Assembly (NCBI GenBank): GCA_964524835.1
Contig: CAZGEG010000017.1
Coordinates: 40,633 to 104,632, forward strand
Length of the DNA: 64,000 nt
From: JACRCG01 sp964524835
Lineage (GTDB): Bacteria > Desulfobacterota > Desulfuromonadia > Geobacterales > Pseudopelobacteraceae
Direction: 5' to 3'
This document shows positions 44,017-53,467 of this stretch, in pieces. The notes beneath the pieces are model-generated. The model was not told the origin of the DNA and ran no database searches. It saw only the letters and a list, made by a program, of their open reading frames with translations. Position 1 is the first letter of the stretch, and each line of letters opens with the position of its first letter. The position numbers and the translations under genes were made by a program.

Positions 44017-46060
44017 TGCCGGACAAGCCGGCCAGATTGAAATTTACCGTATATGATTGATTTCCGGGGCGCTGATGAACCGCAAAATTCATGCTCCAGC
44101 ATTTGTGACGATACTCGGCGGCATACACCGCTTCGAGAAAATCACCCCGGTCAAATGAGTAGCGGGCGGTATAGGACAGATTCAGCGGCTTGACCAGCCT
44201 GGTTGAAAGCCGTCCCTCGAAATATTCCACTTCGCCCCGGGCCATCTGGTAGCCGGCGCCGATCAAGTTTCCCTGCCGGTCGTCAGCTTCAATTCCCGCC
44301 ACAACAGTAGAGAGGTGATTTTGGTACATGTTATAGCGGGTGTCAAATGTGATTCGCAGCTCCTTTGTCAGCCAGGTATCCGATTCAAACATCAGATCGC
44401 TCCATGGGCGCTGATTCTCCACCAGTGTCAACTGATCCCTTCGCCCCCCCTCCAGCGCATAATCTGCGCTCAGCCTGATTCGCGAAATATCGCGATAATC
44501 TGCCGTATCTCCGGACACAAATCTGCCGCCGACCACGCTTGATGCCGACAGCGAAATCATGTTCCGATGGATCATGCGATCCGTATTGTCATAGAGCGGA
44601 AGCCGCTGCTGACCGCGTTCCGGTACGAAACTGTAGCTTAATTCCGGAATGATCTCGTGCCTGACCTTTTTGAGTCGGAGAAAGCCGGTATCAAAGATGC
44701 GCGTCAGTGATGTTGACAAACGTACGCCCGCTTCCGGCAGCAGATCCCCGTCATTCGCCCGGATAGTGCTGCCGCTGTCCCGCCTGTCGGTTGCATAGCC
44801 CCTGATATGCGCCCCGGCGAACAGGGTCGTCTGCATGTAGCCGTTTCGGAACGGCAGCAGTGTCATCCGGGGAAAGATATACAGCCGTTGTCCACTGGGT
44901 GGAGATTCGCGGTAGAGATTGTCAGCAGACCCGTCAAGATCAAAGTAGAGCGGCAGGGAGAAAAGGGGGTGCCGGACTCCTGCCACACCAAGCGACGGCA
45001 GGGTCTGGACTGTTTTCCGATTATCGGCGGCATAGAGATCTTCGTTATAGCGCAGGTGGGAGGTGGCAGCATAATGCGGCCAGGTTTTCAACACGTTGAT
45101 TATGGTGTCATTCGACTGGCGATTGTAATCGCCGCTTTTTTCACCGTAATCATTCGAGAAAGTACGGTCGCTGGTGGCATTGACCGTCATGCGCAGGTTT
45201 GCGTCGGTTGAAAAAAGTTCCTTATGCTCCTGAGCAACCTGCCAACGCCACCGGTTCTCCAGCTGGTCGTAGATCGGGTACGCGCTGATTTGCCCTTCGC
45301 TCCCACGGGTGCGGATGTAGCGGTAATAAAGTCCGGTTCCAACGCCGCGGCGCGACATGATGTCCAGGTCAAGCTGGAGGTCCTGGCTGGGAGATATCAC
45401 CCAGTACGCCGGAATCTCAAGCTGTAATCCCCTGCTTTTGGAGTATCCGAAGCGCGGGAAAAGGAGCCCCGACCGTTTTTCCAGTACAACCGGAAAAGCG
45501 ATCCAGGGAAGATAGAGCACCGGAATATTCTGCACGTAGAAAATTACATTCCGGCCCGTTGCATACCCCAGCAAGTTGACCGAGAGGCTGTCCGAGCCGA
45601 ATTTCCAGCTCGGGTCAGGCATGTCACAGGTGGTCAGTTCCGTGTTCGTCGCACTGAACTGACTTTCATTTATCCGGACAAGCTTTTCAGCAGAGATTGT
45701 CATGCCTGTTCCGGGAACCGTAAGCTGCGTCGAATCCATTTCGGCCCGCCCGGTATCCATATTCAGGGTCAGCGATTGACCCTTCAGGGTGGCAGGGCCC
45801 TTCGTCAGGACAACCGAGCCGGTTGCATAGATCATATGAGCCGCTGCCGCATAGCGGACCTGATCAGCGGACAGATTAAGCCCCTGCCACAGCACGACCA
45901 CGTTTCCTTCTGCGATATACTCACCATCCTCCCGATTCTGACTCATGCGGTCGGCGTTGATATGAATGTTCTCATCGGAAACTGGCGGCGGGGCGGCCCC
46001 GGCAGATGGCGCCCAGCAGCTGAGAATGCAGAATAACAATAGATAGTTGATAAGCATCAT
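44012..46060 (-). CDS. lptD: LPS-assembly outer-membrane protein LptD
   Basis: LptD and LptE place lipopolysaccharide in the outer leaflet. 682 residues from ATG 46060, with a signal peptide (YLLLFCILSCWAPSAGA), a periplasmic OstA/LptA-like jellyroll (INADRMSQNREDGEYIAEG, ATGSVVLTKGPATL) and a large C-terminal barrel with many alternating aromatic strands, ending in the family-like VNFNLAGLSGK. The short TTG 46087 start is less likely. It overlaps nothing but lies nine bases from the folC stop, in the trpA-accD-folC-lptD transcript. Confidence 0.92.
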   Translation of the reverse strand: MMLINYLLLFCILSCWAPSAGAAPPPVSDENIHINADRMSQNREDGEYIAEGNVVVLWQGLNLSADQVRYAAAAHMIYATGSVVLTKGPATLKGQSLTLNMDTGRAEMDSTQLTVPGTGMTISAEKLVRINESQFSATNTELTTCDMPDPSWKFGSDSLSVNLLGYATGRNVIFYVQNIPVLYLPWIAFPVVLEKRSGLLFPRFGYSKSRGLQLEIPAYWVISPSQDLQLDLDIMSRRGVGTGLYYRYIRTRGSEGQISAYPIYDQLENRWRWQVAQEHKELFSTDANLRMTVNATSDRTFSNDYGEKSGDYNRQSNDTIINVLKTWPHYAATSHLRYNEDLYAADNRKTVQTLPSLGVAGVRHPLFSLPLYFDLDGSADNLYRESPPSGQRLYIFPRMTLLPFRNGYMQTTLFAGAHIRGYATDRRDSGSTIRANDGDLLPEAGVRLSTSLTRIFDTGFLRLKKVRHEIIPELSYSFVPERGQQRLPLYDNTDRMIHRNMISLSASSVVGGRFVSGDTADYRDISRIRLSADYALEGGRRDQLTLVENQRPWSDLMFESDTWLTKELRITFDTRYNMYQNHLSTVVAGIEADDRQGNLIGAGYQMARGEVEYFEGRLSTRLVKPLNLSYTARYSFDRGDFLEAVYAAEYRHKCWSMNFAVHQRPGNQSYTVNFNLAGLSGK

Positions 46061-46068
46061 TGATACTG

Positions 46069-47346
46069 TCAGCCCCTGATTCCACAATAGTGAACCTGCT
46101 CAAGCCACGCCTTTACTTCACCCACGACAAAGAGCGAGCCGCACACCAGAACAAGATCCCCTGCGGATGATTCTGAGCGGGCTTTGCAGACCCCGGCCAC
46201 GACAGAGCCGCACGCCTGGGAGGCCATTCCCCGCGTGTGGAAAAAACGGGAGAGATCTTCATCTTTCACTGCCCTGTCAACGGAGGGAGTTACCGTGTAA
46301 ATGGCGTCGACAAGTGGCAGCAGGGGAGCATATATCCGGTCCATATCCTTGTCATCGCAGACTCCGGTCACCAGCAGCAGCCGTGCATAGGAATAGTCAC
46401 AGAGCGCTACCGCCAGGGCAGCCGCTCCGGCTGCATTGTGTGCCCCGTCCAGCAGCAGTCGTGGTAAGCCCGGCACCAGTTCCATTCGACCCGGCCAGTA
46501 TGCTGAGGCAATGCCATCTGAAAAAGCCTGAGCGGGTATGCTCATACCGCCGGCCTCAAGAGTCTCAGCCGCTGCAAGCGCAACTGCCGCATTCAATGTT
46601 TGATAGCTCCCCGCCAAGCCGGGACTGAGCCGCGCCAGAGTCCTGTTCATGCCCCGGTAATCGATGCTGCCGTCGGGCTTTCGCGTCGCCGAAAAATCTA
46701 TCCCGAGTGTCCTGAGCTTGCAGTTCGTCTCGAGGCATCGCTCTTCAATCACCCGCCGCACGGCATCAGGCTGTTCAGAGCAGATAACATACGTGCCGGG
46801 CGTAATGATACCGGCTTTTTCCCGGGCAATGTCCTCATGGGTTGCACCTAGATACTCTGTATGGTCGATTGCAATCGGGGTAAGTACCGTCATCTCACCT
46901 TGAAAGGCGGCGGTTGCATCTGAACGCCCGCCCATGCCGGCCTCCATGACCGCCAGTTCAACCCGCTCCTCGCTGAAGATGTATGCCGCCAGAGCTGTGG
47001 TTATCTCAAAAAAGGTCGCTTCCTCCGGTGCCGCTTCAAGTACGGTATCCAGCCTGTTCGCCAGTTTTTCGGCGGAATATTCTGTGCCGTTTATTCTGAA
47101 ACGCTCGGTGAAACGTACAAGGTGAGGGGAGCTGAACTGGGCAACGGTGTGCCCCGCGCTGCTGAGTATTGAAGAGAGAAAGGCGGCGGTGGAGCCTTTG
47201 CCGTTCGTGCCGACGACATGAACCGTGCGGAACTGTTTTTCGGGATTGCCCAGACGCCCGAGCAGCTTGCCGACCCTGTCGACGCCTGGCCGTATGCCAA
47301 AGCGCCGACGGGCGTAAAGCCTTTCCAGCACATCTGCAAGAGGCAT
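46069..47346 (-). CDS. folC: folylpolyglutamate synthase / dihydrofolate synthase
   Basis: A 425-residue Mur-ligase-like ATPase that adds glutamate to dihydropteroate and folates. The P-loop is VHVVGTNGKGSTAAFLSS, with ITTALAAYIFSEE and GMGGRSDATAAFQGE, and the C-terminal LLLDGAHNAAGA. It is one of the trpA-accD-folC series; two bases separate it from accD. Confidence 0.93.
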   Translation of the reverse strand: MPLADVLERLYARRRFGIRPGVDRVGKLLGRLGNPEKQFRTVHVVGTNGKGSTAAFLSSILSSAGHTVAQFSSPHLVRFTERFRINGTEYSAEKLANRLDTVLEAAPEEATFFEITTALAAYIFSEERVELAVMEAGMGGRSDATAAFQGEMTVLTPIAIDHTEYLGATHEDIAREKAGIITPGTYVICSEQPDAVRRVIEERCLETNCKLRTLGIDFSATRKPDGSIDYRGMNRTLARLSPGLAGSYQTLNAAVALAAAETLEAGGMSIPAQAFSDGIASAYWPGRMELVPGLPRLLLDGAHNAAGAAALAVALCDYSYARLLLVTGVCDDKDMDRIYAPLLPLVDAIYTVTPSVDRAVKDEDLSRFFHTRGMASQACGSVVAGVCKARSESSAGDLVLVCGSLFVVGEVKAWLEQVHYCGIRG

Positions 47347-47347
47347 G

Positions 47348-48202
47348 TCAGGCGGCGGGACGATGCAGCATTTTCAATATTGAAGCCAGTTTTGCACGCA
47401 TTTCGGTACGAGGGATGATTGCGTCGACCATACCGTGATCCAGCAGATATTCCGCCCTTTGAAAGCCTTCCGGCAGTTTCTGGCGGATCGTCTGTTCGAT
47501 GACGCGCGGGCCGGCAAAGCCGATCAGCGCTTTCGGTTCTGCAATGTTGACGTCTCCCAGCATGGCGAAGCTTGCGGTAACGCCGCCGGTGGTAGGGTCG
47601 GTCAGCAGCGATACGAACGGGATGCCGGCGCCTTTAAGTTTTGCCAAGGCTGCTGAAGTCTTGGCCATCTGCATCAGGGAGAGGATGCTCTCCTGCATGC
47701 GGGCCCCCCCGGAAGCTGAAATGATGATCACCGGCTGATTTTTCTGTAGGCCGCGTTCGATGGAACGGGTAATCTTTTCGCCGACCACGCTTCCCATACT
47801 CCCCCCCATGAAGGAGAAATCAAAGCAGGAAACCTGCACCGGCAGTTCCTCGATGGACCCTTCGACACAGATAACCGCATCTTTTGACCCGCCCTTGGCC
47901 AGCGCCGTATCGATACGTTCCTGATAGCTTTTGGCATCTTTGAATTCAAGGAAATCGACCGATGTCACATCGGCATCAAATTCCTGCCAGACTCCGCCAT
48001 CAAGCAGGGCTTCAAGGCGTTTGCGTGCAGAAATGCGATAATGGTGACCGCATTTCGGACAGACCTGCAGATTTGCTTCCACATCCTTGCTCAGCACTGT
48101 TTCGGAGCAACCCGGGCATTTAACCCACATTCCATCGGGAAAAGTGACTTTTTTGCCGCCCGATTTTTCTATGCCGACTCTTTCTTTGGTAAACCAGCTC
48201 AT
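47348..48202 (-). CDS. accD: acetyl-CoA carboxylase carboxyltransferase subunit beta
   Basis: Forms malonyl-CoA for fatty acid synthesis with AccA. 284 residues, with the N-terminal zinc ribbon (KCPGCSETV and QVCPKCGHHYRI), the family's FMGGSMGSVVGEKITRSIE and SGGARMQESILSLMQM. The ATG 48202 has GAGGT upstream; a longer open frame is not family-like. It follows trpA and precedes folC, a conserved arrangement. Confidence 0.95.
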   Translation of the reverse strand: MSWFTKERVGIEKSGGKKVTFPDGMWVKCPGCSETVLSKDVEANLQVCPKCGHHYRISARKRLEALLDGGVWQEFDADVTSVDFLEFKDAKSYQERIDTALAKGGSKDAVICVEGSIEELPVQVSCFDFSFMGGSMGSVVGEKITRSIERGLQKNQPVIIISASGGARMQESILSLMQMAKTSAALAKLKGAGIPFVSLLTDPTTGGVTASFAMLGDVNIAEPKALIGFAGPRVIEQTIRQKLPEGFQRAEYLLDHGMVDAIIPRTEMRAKLASILKMLHRPAA

Positions 48203-48298
48203 AGGTAACCTCGCATCTTTCGTAACGCTGAAATTAGTAACGAACAAATAACTTGCCGGACAGCAGAAGCGGGTCGCGCTTCCAGGCGCGGCCGCATG

Positions 48299-49090
48299 CT
48301 AGCGGATTGCATCTTTTAACAGGGTGACATACCGCCGCAGCTGTTGTTTCAGCTCTTCTCCGCTGTACCGCTCGAACAGCCTGACAATCGCGCTGCCGAC
48401 AACGACCCCGTCTGCCAGTTTCCCAACCTCGGCGGCCTGTTCCGGAGTGGATATGCCGAAACCGGCCATGACCGGGAGCGAAATCACCTCTTTCACGCGG
48501 GACAACTCCAGTGCAAGGGTACCGGAAACAGAGGTTCTGGCTCCCGTTACCCCGGTGACCGTTACGTAATAGACAAAACCGCTGCCAAGGCGATCTACGG
48601 CTGAAATGCGATCTGCATCCGAGGTCGGCGTAAGCAGGAATATCACATCCAGCCCGTAGCGCCTGGCCGGAACGGTCAGTTCGTGCGATTCTTCCGGCGG
48701 CATATCCACCAGAAGTATGCCGTCAACCCCGGCTTTCGCAGCATCCCGGCAGAAGATGTCGTAACCGTAGGCGTGGACCGGATTAAGATATCCCATCAGA
48801 ATAATTGGAATGCTGGAGCGGGTGCGAACGTTTTTTACGACGTCCAGGATAGCATGGAGAGTCGTCCCGGAAGCCAGTGCCCTTTCCGAGGAAAGCTGAA
48901 TCGTCGGCCCGTCGGCCATCGGGTCTGAAAACGGAACTCCGAGTTCGATTACGTCAGCTCCAGCATCCTCAAGCAGGTGGATCAACTCTTCGGTTGCAGA
49001 GAGATCGGGATCACCGGCGGTAATAAACGTAACCAACGCTTTGGTATGGTGTTTTTGTAATGAGTTGAAGCATGCTGCAAGTCTGCTCAT
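48299..49090 (-). CDS. trpA: tryptophan synthase alpha subunit
   Basis: Splits indole-3-glycerol phosphate to indole for TrpB. 263 residues. Catalytic Glu and Asp lie in VIELGVPFSDPMADGP; other blocks are ILMGYLNPVHAYG, DGILLVDMPPEES and GFGISTPEQA. No trpB is adjacent in the window; upstream is a chemoreceptor gene. It heads the trpA-accD-folC-lptD run. Confidence 0.96.
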   Translation of the reverse strand: MSRLAACFNSLQKHHTKALVTFITAGDPDLSATEELIHLLEDAGADVIELGVPFSDPMADGPTIQLSSERALASGTTLHAILDVVKNVRTRSSIPIILMGYLNPVHAYGYDIFCRDAAKAGVDGILLVDMPPEESHELTVPARRYGLDVIFLLTPTSDADRISAVDRLGSGFVYYVTVTGVTGARTSVSGTLALELSRVKEVISLPVMAGFGISTPEQAAEVGKLADGVVVGSAIVRLFERYSGEELKQQLRRYVTLLKDAIR

Positions 49091-49109
49091 GTCGTTGTCA
49101 CAGGGCCGG

Positions 49110-51269
49110 TCAGATCTTGAAACCGGTCATCTCCTTCTCGAGCAGATCAATTTGATGAGTCAAATCGGCAACTGCAGCATGCATGACCTTTGTCGCCTGG
49201 CTGTTTGCAGACGTCGCCTTTTCAATGTTGTTCACCGATTTCGAAATCAGGGCGCTGCTGTCTATCTGTGAACGGCACGCTTCGCGAATTTGATCAACCA
49301 TGGTGGTCCCGTCTTCCGTTGACCTGGCGATCAGAGTGCTGGCCCGGCTCTGTTCCCGGGTCGATGTACGCACATGGACCGTGAGATCCTTCATGCGCTC
49401 AACCGCCGCCGTGATCATATCGGTGCCACGGGAGTGTTCACGGGCGGAATTGGCAATGGTTTCAACCATATCTTCGACGCTTTCCATCGCTTCCCGAATG
49501 CTCTGGCTGCCGCGCGCCTGCTCGACGGTTGCCTTGGCAATTTCGCTTACCTGGATTCCCGCTCGCTCCACACCGGTGACGATCTTTTCGAGAGCGGCAC
49601 CGGAGCGCTGCGACAGCTTTTCACCCGCAACGATACTTTCCTCGGCCTGGCTGATCGCATCCACCGCCCGGCGAGTTTCTTCCTGAACGCCCTTGATAAC
49701 CGCCGCAATTTCCCGGGTTGAGCTGCTGGTGCGCTCGGCCAATTCCCGGATTTCGTCGGCTACCACCGCAAAACCCTTGCCGTGCTCCCCTGCCTGGGCA
49801 GCGATGATCGCGGCGTTGAGAGCCAGCAGGTTGGTCTGCTCTGCAACTTCGTCAATGACGGAGAGAATGGCTCCGATATCGTTTACCCGCAATGAAAGCG
49901 TTTCAACGACCTCGGAAGTTATCTGTGAGGAGTTCCTGATAGCCTGCATGCCGGCGATAGCTTCAAGTACGGCGTTTTTGCCGATCTCGGCGTCATTCCG
50001 GACGGTTTCAGAAATCGAAGCCGAATCCATGGCATTTTTTTCTACTTGCCTGATGGTCGCATCCATCTCGGCAATTGATGATGCGGTCGTCGTTGATGCA
50101 TCCAGCAAATTAACGATACTCGTGCCGATCTCTTTAATTGAAGCGGTCATTTCCGTGATCGAAGAGCTGACCTCTTCAACCGCCTCTCCCAGTTTCTCCG
50201 CGCTCATTGCAATTTCTTCAATAGTCGCAGCCATTTCAAGTGAAGAGGCGGACGTCTCGGTTGCCGCCGCCGAGAGCTTATCGATCCCGTTATACACTTC
50301 ATGCACGGAGTCGGTTATTTTTACAACGGCACGGGAGGTTTCCAGTACGGATTTTTCCTGCATTTGGGCGGAATTAACAACTTGTCGGGCCGCATTTTCA
50401 AGATTGTTGTCGATGGAGGTGAGAACTTCAGATGCAGAACCGATGCGTGAAACCATACTGTGAAGATTTTCGGCCATAATGTTCATGGCGTGCGCCAGTT
50501 CGGCCGCCTCTCCTCCGCCGCGTACTTCCAGGCGGGCATCCAGTCTGCCGCCTGCCATGGCTTTGGCGAATTCGACACAGTTTCTGAGCGGCCGGGTGAT
50601 CGAGATCGTGATAAAATATGAAAACAGAGTGATCAGGGCGATGACAACGATCGTAACGCCTGCCGATATCGCTATTTTTATCCTGATGCTTGCTGCAATC
50701 CGCTGCTCAGTTTCGCTGACATCCCTTCGAATGGTGTCAACCATCTCCGCAACCGCCTTGCTGAACGTGGCGAATCGCTCCGCCTGGATTCCGGTCATGA
50801 GATAGCTGGCCTTAAGCACGTCCCCGCTGGTTGCCGCCGGCAGCACCTCATCCAGCAGGGTTTTACGATATTCTAACCAGATAGTATTTGCCTTGTTTAT
50901 GGCAGTATGTTTTCCCGGAGATTCAACAGACTCAAGAGCAATGCCGAACTGGAGTTCGATATCATTGGTGAGGTTTTTTATCGTGGAAATATTTTTTTCG
51001 GCTGATGCAACGTCCGCCTCAAGCATGAAATTCTGAATTTCACTGTTGATCTGGAAAAGGTCCGACTTCAGCAGGGCGATGCTTTCAAGAGCATTCTTGT
51101 CATTTTGAATGAACCGGTAGGCGGTGCCGCCGATCCTGACTTCGTTCATCATAAACAGGCTGGTCACGCCCACCAGCAGGATACCCAGAAAAACCGCCGC
51201 AGAAAGCAGTACCATCTTGGTGCGAAGGGTGAGGCCGGTCAAACTATCGGAAGACGTTCCTCTCACCAC
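49110..51269 (-). CDS. methyl-accepting chemotaxis protein
   Basis: A 719-residue chemoreceptor: membrane segment near residues 18-38 (MVLLSAAVFLGILLVGVTS), four-helix-bundle periplasmic part (about 45-205), second membrane segment (about 207-228), HAMP, and a long cytoplasmic coiled coil. The signalling tip is DEVAEQTNLLALNAAIIAAQ with AGEHGKGFAVVADEIREL; the usual Glu after NAAI is Ile. GTG 51269 is used since AGGAG lies six bases upstream; the TTG two codons earlier is too close to that site. No ligand can be named. Confidence 0.9.
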   Translation of the reverse strand: MVRGTSSDSLTGLTLRTKMVLLSAAVFLGILLVGVTSLFMMNEVRIGGTAYRFIQNDKNALESIALLKSDLFQINSEIQNFMLEADVASAEKNISTIKNLTNDIELQFGIALESVESPGKHTAINKANTIWLEYRKTLLDEVLPAATSGDVLKASYLMTGIQAERFATFSKAVAEMVDTIRRDVSETEQRIAASIRIKIAISAGVTIVVIALITLFSYFITISITRPLRNCVEFAKAMAGGRLDARLEVRGGGEAAELAHAMNIMAENLHSMVSRIGSASEVLTSIDNNLENAARQVVNSAQMQEKSVLETSRAVVKITDSVHEVYNGIDKLSAAATETSASSLEMAATIEEIAMSAEKLGEAVEEVSSSITEMTASIKEIGTSIVNLLDASTTTASSIAEMDATIRQVEKNAMDSASISETVRNDAEIGKNAVLEAIAGMQAIRNSSQITSEVVETLSLRVNDIGAILSVIDEVAEQTNLLALNAAIIAAQAGEHGKGFAVVADEIRELAERTSSSTREIAAVIKGVQEETRRAVDAISQAEESIVAGEKLSQRSGAALEKIVTGVERAGIQVSEIAKATVEQARGSQSIREAMESVEDMVETIANSAREHSRGTDMITAAVERMKDLTVHVRTSTREQSRASTLIARSTEDGTTMVDQIREACRSQIDSSALISKSVNNIEKATSANSQATKVMHAAVADLTHQIDLLEKEMTGFKI

Positions 51270-51382
51270 AAACAACTCCTCTCCAGAACCGGATAAAATA
51301 GGATACGTGCGGGCAACTAATAATAACTTCAGACGGAAAAGCGCAGCAACAGATCTTACATGTTGTTAATAGATGCCCGGAA

Positions 51383-51416
51383 CAAAAAAAGCCGCCCGAC
51401 TATAGCAGAGCGGCTC
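51383..51416 (-). terminator. intrinsic terminator of the LEA-type lipoprotein gene
   Basis: On the minus strand AGCCGC pairs with GCGGCT around a 14-base loop, followed by TTTTTTTG. It closes the LEA/lytic-transglycosylase transcript. Confidence 0.6.
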
Positions 51417-51451
51417 CTTTCATATCAAGAAAAAACACCCGTCGTGACCGC

Positions 51452-51961
51452 TTAGAGAATCTCCTTCAGCGGTTTCAACATGCGTTCGAAATAGGCGCCC
51501 GGTCGATATGCTTCCGGAACGGAAACGGTATCACTCTTTTTAAGGGGAATAGAAATATCTCCGAATGGGGTTGCGAGATTAAGCCGGGCATCCACGCTGT
51601 AGGAGATCCGGTCAAAATCAGGGCGCCGCTTGATGAGCCCTAGCAGATCGGAATGGCGCACTCTGAACGGAAGTCGTAAGTCAATCGGTTGCCCGGAGGG
51701 AAACTTAACCCCTTTCTGCAGTCCGCCACTGGAAAAAGGGACGGCCATAATCTGCAGCTCATACGTATAGCCCAGCAGCGATATATCAAAGAGATTCGGG
51801 TTTTCGACACTGATCAGCAGTTCAATATCGAAACCGGCCGTATCCACGCTGACAACGTTTGTTGAAATCACGTTTAAGTGCGGGGAGGTTACCAGCGAAG
51901 CGCATCCGGAGTTTGCAAGCAGAACCAGCAAGATTGTCAGATAGCGCAGCAGTCCGCTCAA
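51452..51961 (-). CDS. LEA-type 2 lipoprotein
   Basis: A 169-residue lipoprotein with a lipobox-type signal (LVLLANSGC, Cys20) and a LEA_2 / water-stress domain (DIELLISVENPNLFDIS, LKKSDTVSVP). LEA_2 domains are often periplasmic, tethered, and of unclear role. The ATG overlaps the stop of the upstream gene by four bases, so translation is coupled. Confidence 0.75.
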   Translation of the reverse strand: MSGLLRYLTILLVLLANSGCASLVTSPHLNVISTNVVSVDTAGFDIELLISVENPNLFDISLLGYTYELQIMAVPFSSGGLQKGVKFPSGQPIDLRLPFRVRHSDLLGLIKRRPDFDRISYSVDARLNLATPFGDISIPLKKSDTVSVPEAYRPGAYFERMLKPLKEIL

Positions 51962-52587
51962 CGTACCCTCGATGCCGAATAAGCCAGGGCAAGTTTGTCA
52001 CCCTGATGGTTCAGTTCGTTGATCATCTCCTGCCGGATGGTACGAATCTTTTTCATATATGCGGTTGCCTGCGGACCTTGTCCGCAATAGTACTTCTTGG
52101 CACGTTCCAGGTCTCCCTGGGCCATGTCGAGCTTGGTGTAGAGTTCCCGGACCGCAGCTTCAGCACATTTGCCATCGTCCAGCATGTCTTTGGGAGAGTA
52201 GCCGTGACTCCGGGCGCGTCGCGGCATCAGTTGCCAGACTCCGAGAGCCCCCTTAGTAGAAACCGCGCGGGCCGAGAGTTGGTGGCCGCCGGTTTCGGCA
52301 AGGGCTATTTCGGCCAGGTCAAACGGCATGAAAACGGTACCGTTGGTCTTGTCAAAACAGATTTTTGCAAGCCGCTGCGCCCGTTCAGGTGTCGTTCTGC
52401 GCAGGAAAGTCGACTCGATAACTGCTTGCTGTTTTTTTCGCTGGATAAGGGTGACGCTGCTGCTGTCAAGAATGGATGGTTCGGAGGCCAGCGACGAGGA
52501 TGACTGGATTTCCGCCAGTTTGAACGGGGCATTTTCGCATGCAGTTAAAAATAACATGCACGTAAGACTGATAAGTTTTTTTCGCAT
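51958..52587 (-). CDS. lytic transglycosylase-like lipoprotein
   Basis: A 209-residue lipoprotein with a signal and lipobox (SLTCMLFLTAC) and an SLT-like domain with the catalytic Glu in IALAETGGHQLS and a conserved KGALGVWQLMPRRA. It would cleave the glycan chain of peptidoglycan. ATG 52587 precedes the signal peptide; the open frame upstream lacks similarity. Coupled with the LEA lipoprotein. Confidence 0.8.
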   Translation of the reverse strand: MRKKLISLTCMLFLTACENAPFKLAEIQSSSSLASEPSILDSSSVTLIQRKKQQAVIESTFLRRTTPERAQRLAKICFDKTNGTVFMPFDLAEIALAETGGHQLSARAVSTKGALGVWQLMPRRARSHGYSPKDMLDDGKCAEAAVRELYTKLDMAQGDLERAKKYYCGQGPQATAYMKKIRTIRQEMINELNHQGDKLALAYSASRVR

Positions 52588-52822
52588 AATAGTAGAGTAG
52601 GGAAGTTGTGTCGGCTTTGCCGGAGCGGCGTCGTTGCCCACAGACTGCGAGGGCGTATCTCCGGCGGGATGCTCCTTTCGAGATTATTTTGTCCCTGATA
52701 CGCCAAAATCCCGATTTTCGGGACTTTGAGGTTTCGGTACAATGTTTTAGAACAGTACATTACGAGCGGAGGCGTGTCAACCTTTTTTCGAAATAACGCA
52801 TTAATATCAGTTGGTTATGGTG

Positions 52823-53230
52823 TTATTGCCCCTCTGTGGACAGATCTTTGAGCGTTACTTCCTCAAGTACTCCACGAACCTGCCCCTGGATGCGCTTCCA
52901 CACCGGATGAACATTACAGTATCCGGAACGTCCGCAATCCGAAGGCGCGACGACGCACCGGTTCGGAATGATCGGTCCTTCAACCGCTTCAACAACTTCA
53001 AGCAGTGTGATGCTTTCAGGAGGGCGACCCAGCATAAATCCGCCGCCGGTGCCCCGGAAAGACTTGACCAGACCCATTTTGCTGAATTGCTGGAAAATCT
53101 TGGCAAGGAATGTGGGGGGGACATCTACGGCGGTTGCTATATCGCTCAGCAGGCAGACCTTGTCAATCGGTTTTCCTGCCAGATAGACAATGCCTCTGAT
53201 TGCATATTCACCTTTACGAGTCAGTTCCAT
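52823..53230 (-). CDS. Rrf2-family regulator with cluster cysteines
   Basis: A 135-residue regulator of the Rrf2 (IscR/NsrR) family. The helix-turn-helix begins MELTRKGEYAIRGIVYLAG, and the three conserved cysteines are in RCVVAPSDCGRSGYCNV, which in relatives hold a [2Fe-2S] or [4Fe-4S] cluster. It may sense iron-sulfur status, NO or cysteine. No isc or hcp genes are close, so its targets are not evident. A strong promoter lies about 185 bases upstream. Confidence 0.88.
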   Translation of the reverse strand: MELTRKGEYAIRGIVYLAGKPIDKVCLLSDIATAVDVPPTFLAKIFQQFSKMGLVKSFRGTGGGFMLGRPPESITLLEVVEAVEGPIIPNRCVVAPSDCGRSGYCNVHPVWKRIQGQVRGVLEEVTLKDLSTEGQ

Positions 53231-53420
53231 CATAAAAACCCCTGGCAATCACAATCACGGATAGGTGCGTTACTGAAAAGCCATCTTCTGCCGCCTCTTA
53301 TGGACGGTTATGTGTACGGTTACGAATTGTTTCTGCAATAATTAAGCACAGAAATGAATTCTATCGTATTAAAATAACAGAAAATATCATACCAACGAAC
53401 TAAAAAGACATAATATATCT

Positions 53421-53449
53421 TATTTAGGGGTTTTGACGGGACTTGTCAA
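53421..53449 (-). promoter_or_regulatory. sigma-70 promoter for the Rrf2 gene
   Basis: On the minus strand TTGACA (53449-53444) and TAAATA (53426-53421) are separated by 17 bases. The start point would be near 53414, leaving a leader of about 185 bases before ATG 53230. The -35 also forms part of TTGACxxxxxxxGTCAA, a possible operator. Confidence 0.6.
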
Positions 53450-53467
53450 CAGTATTTATCGAGGCGG

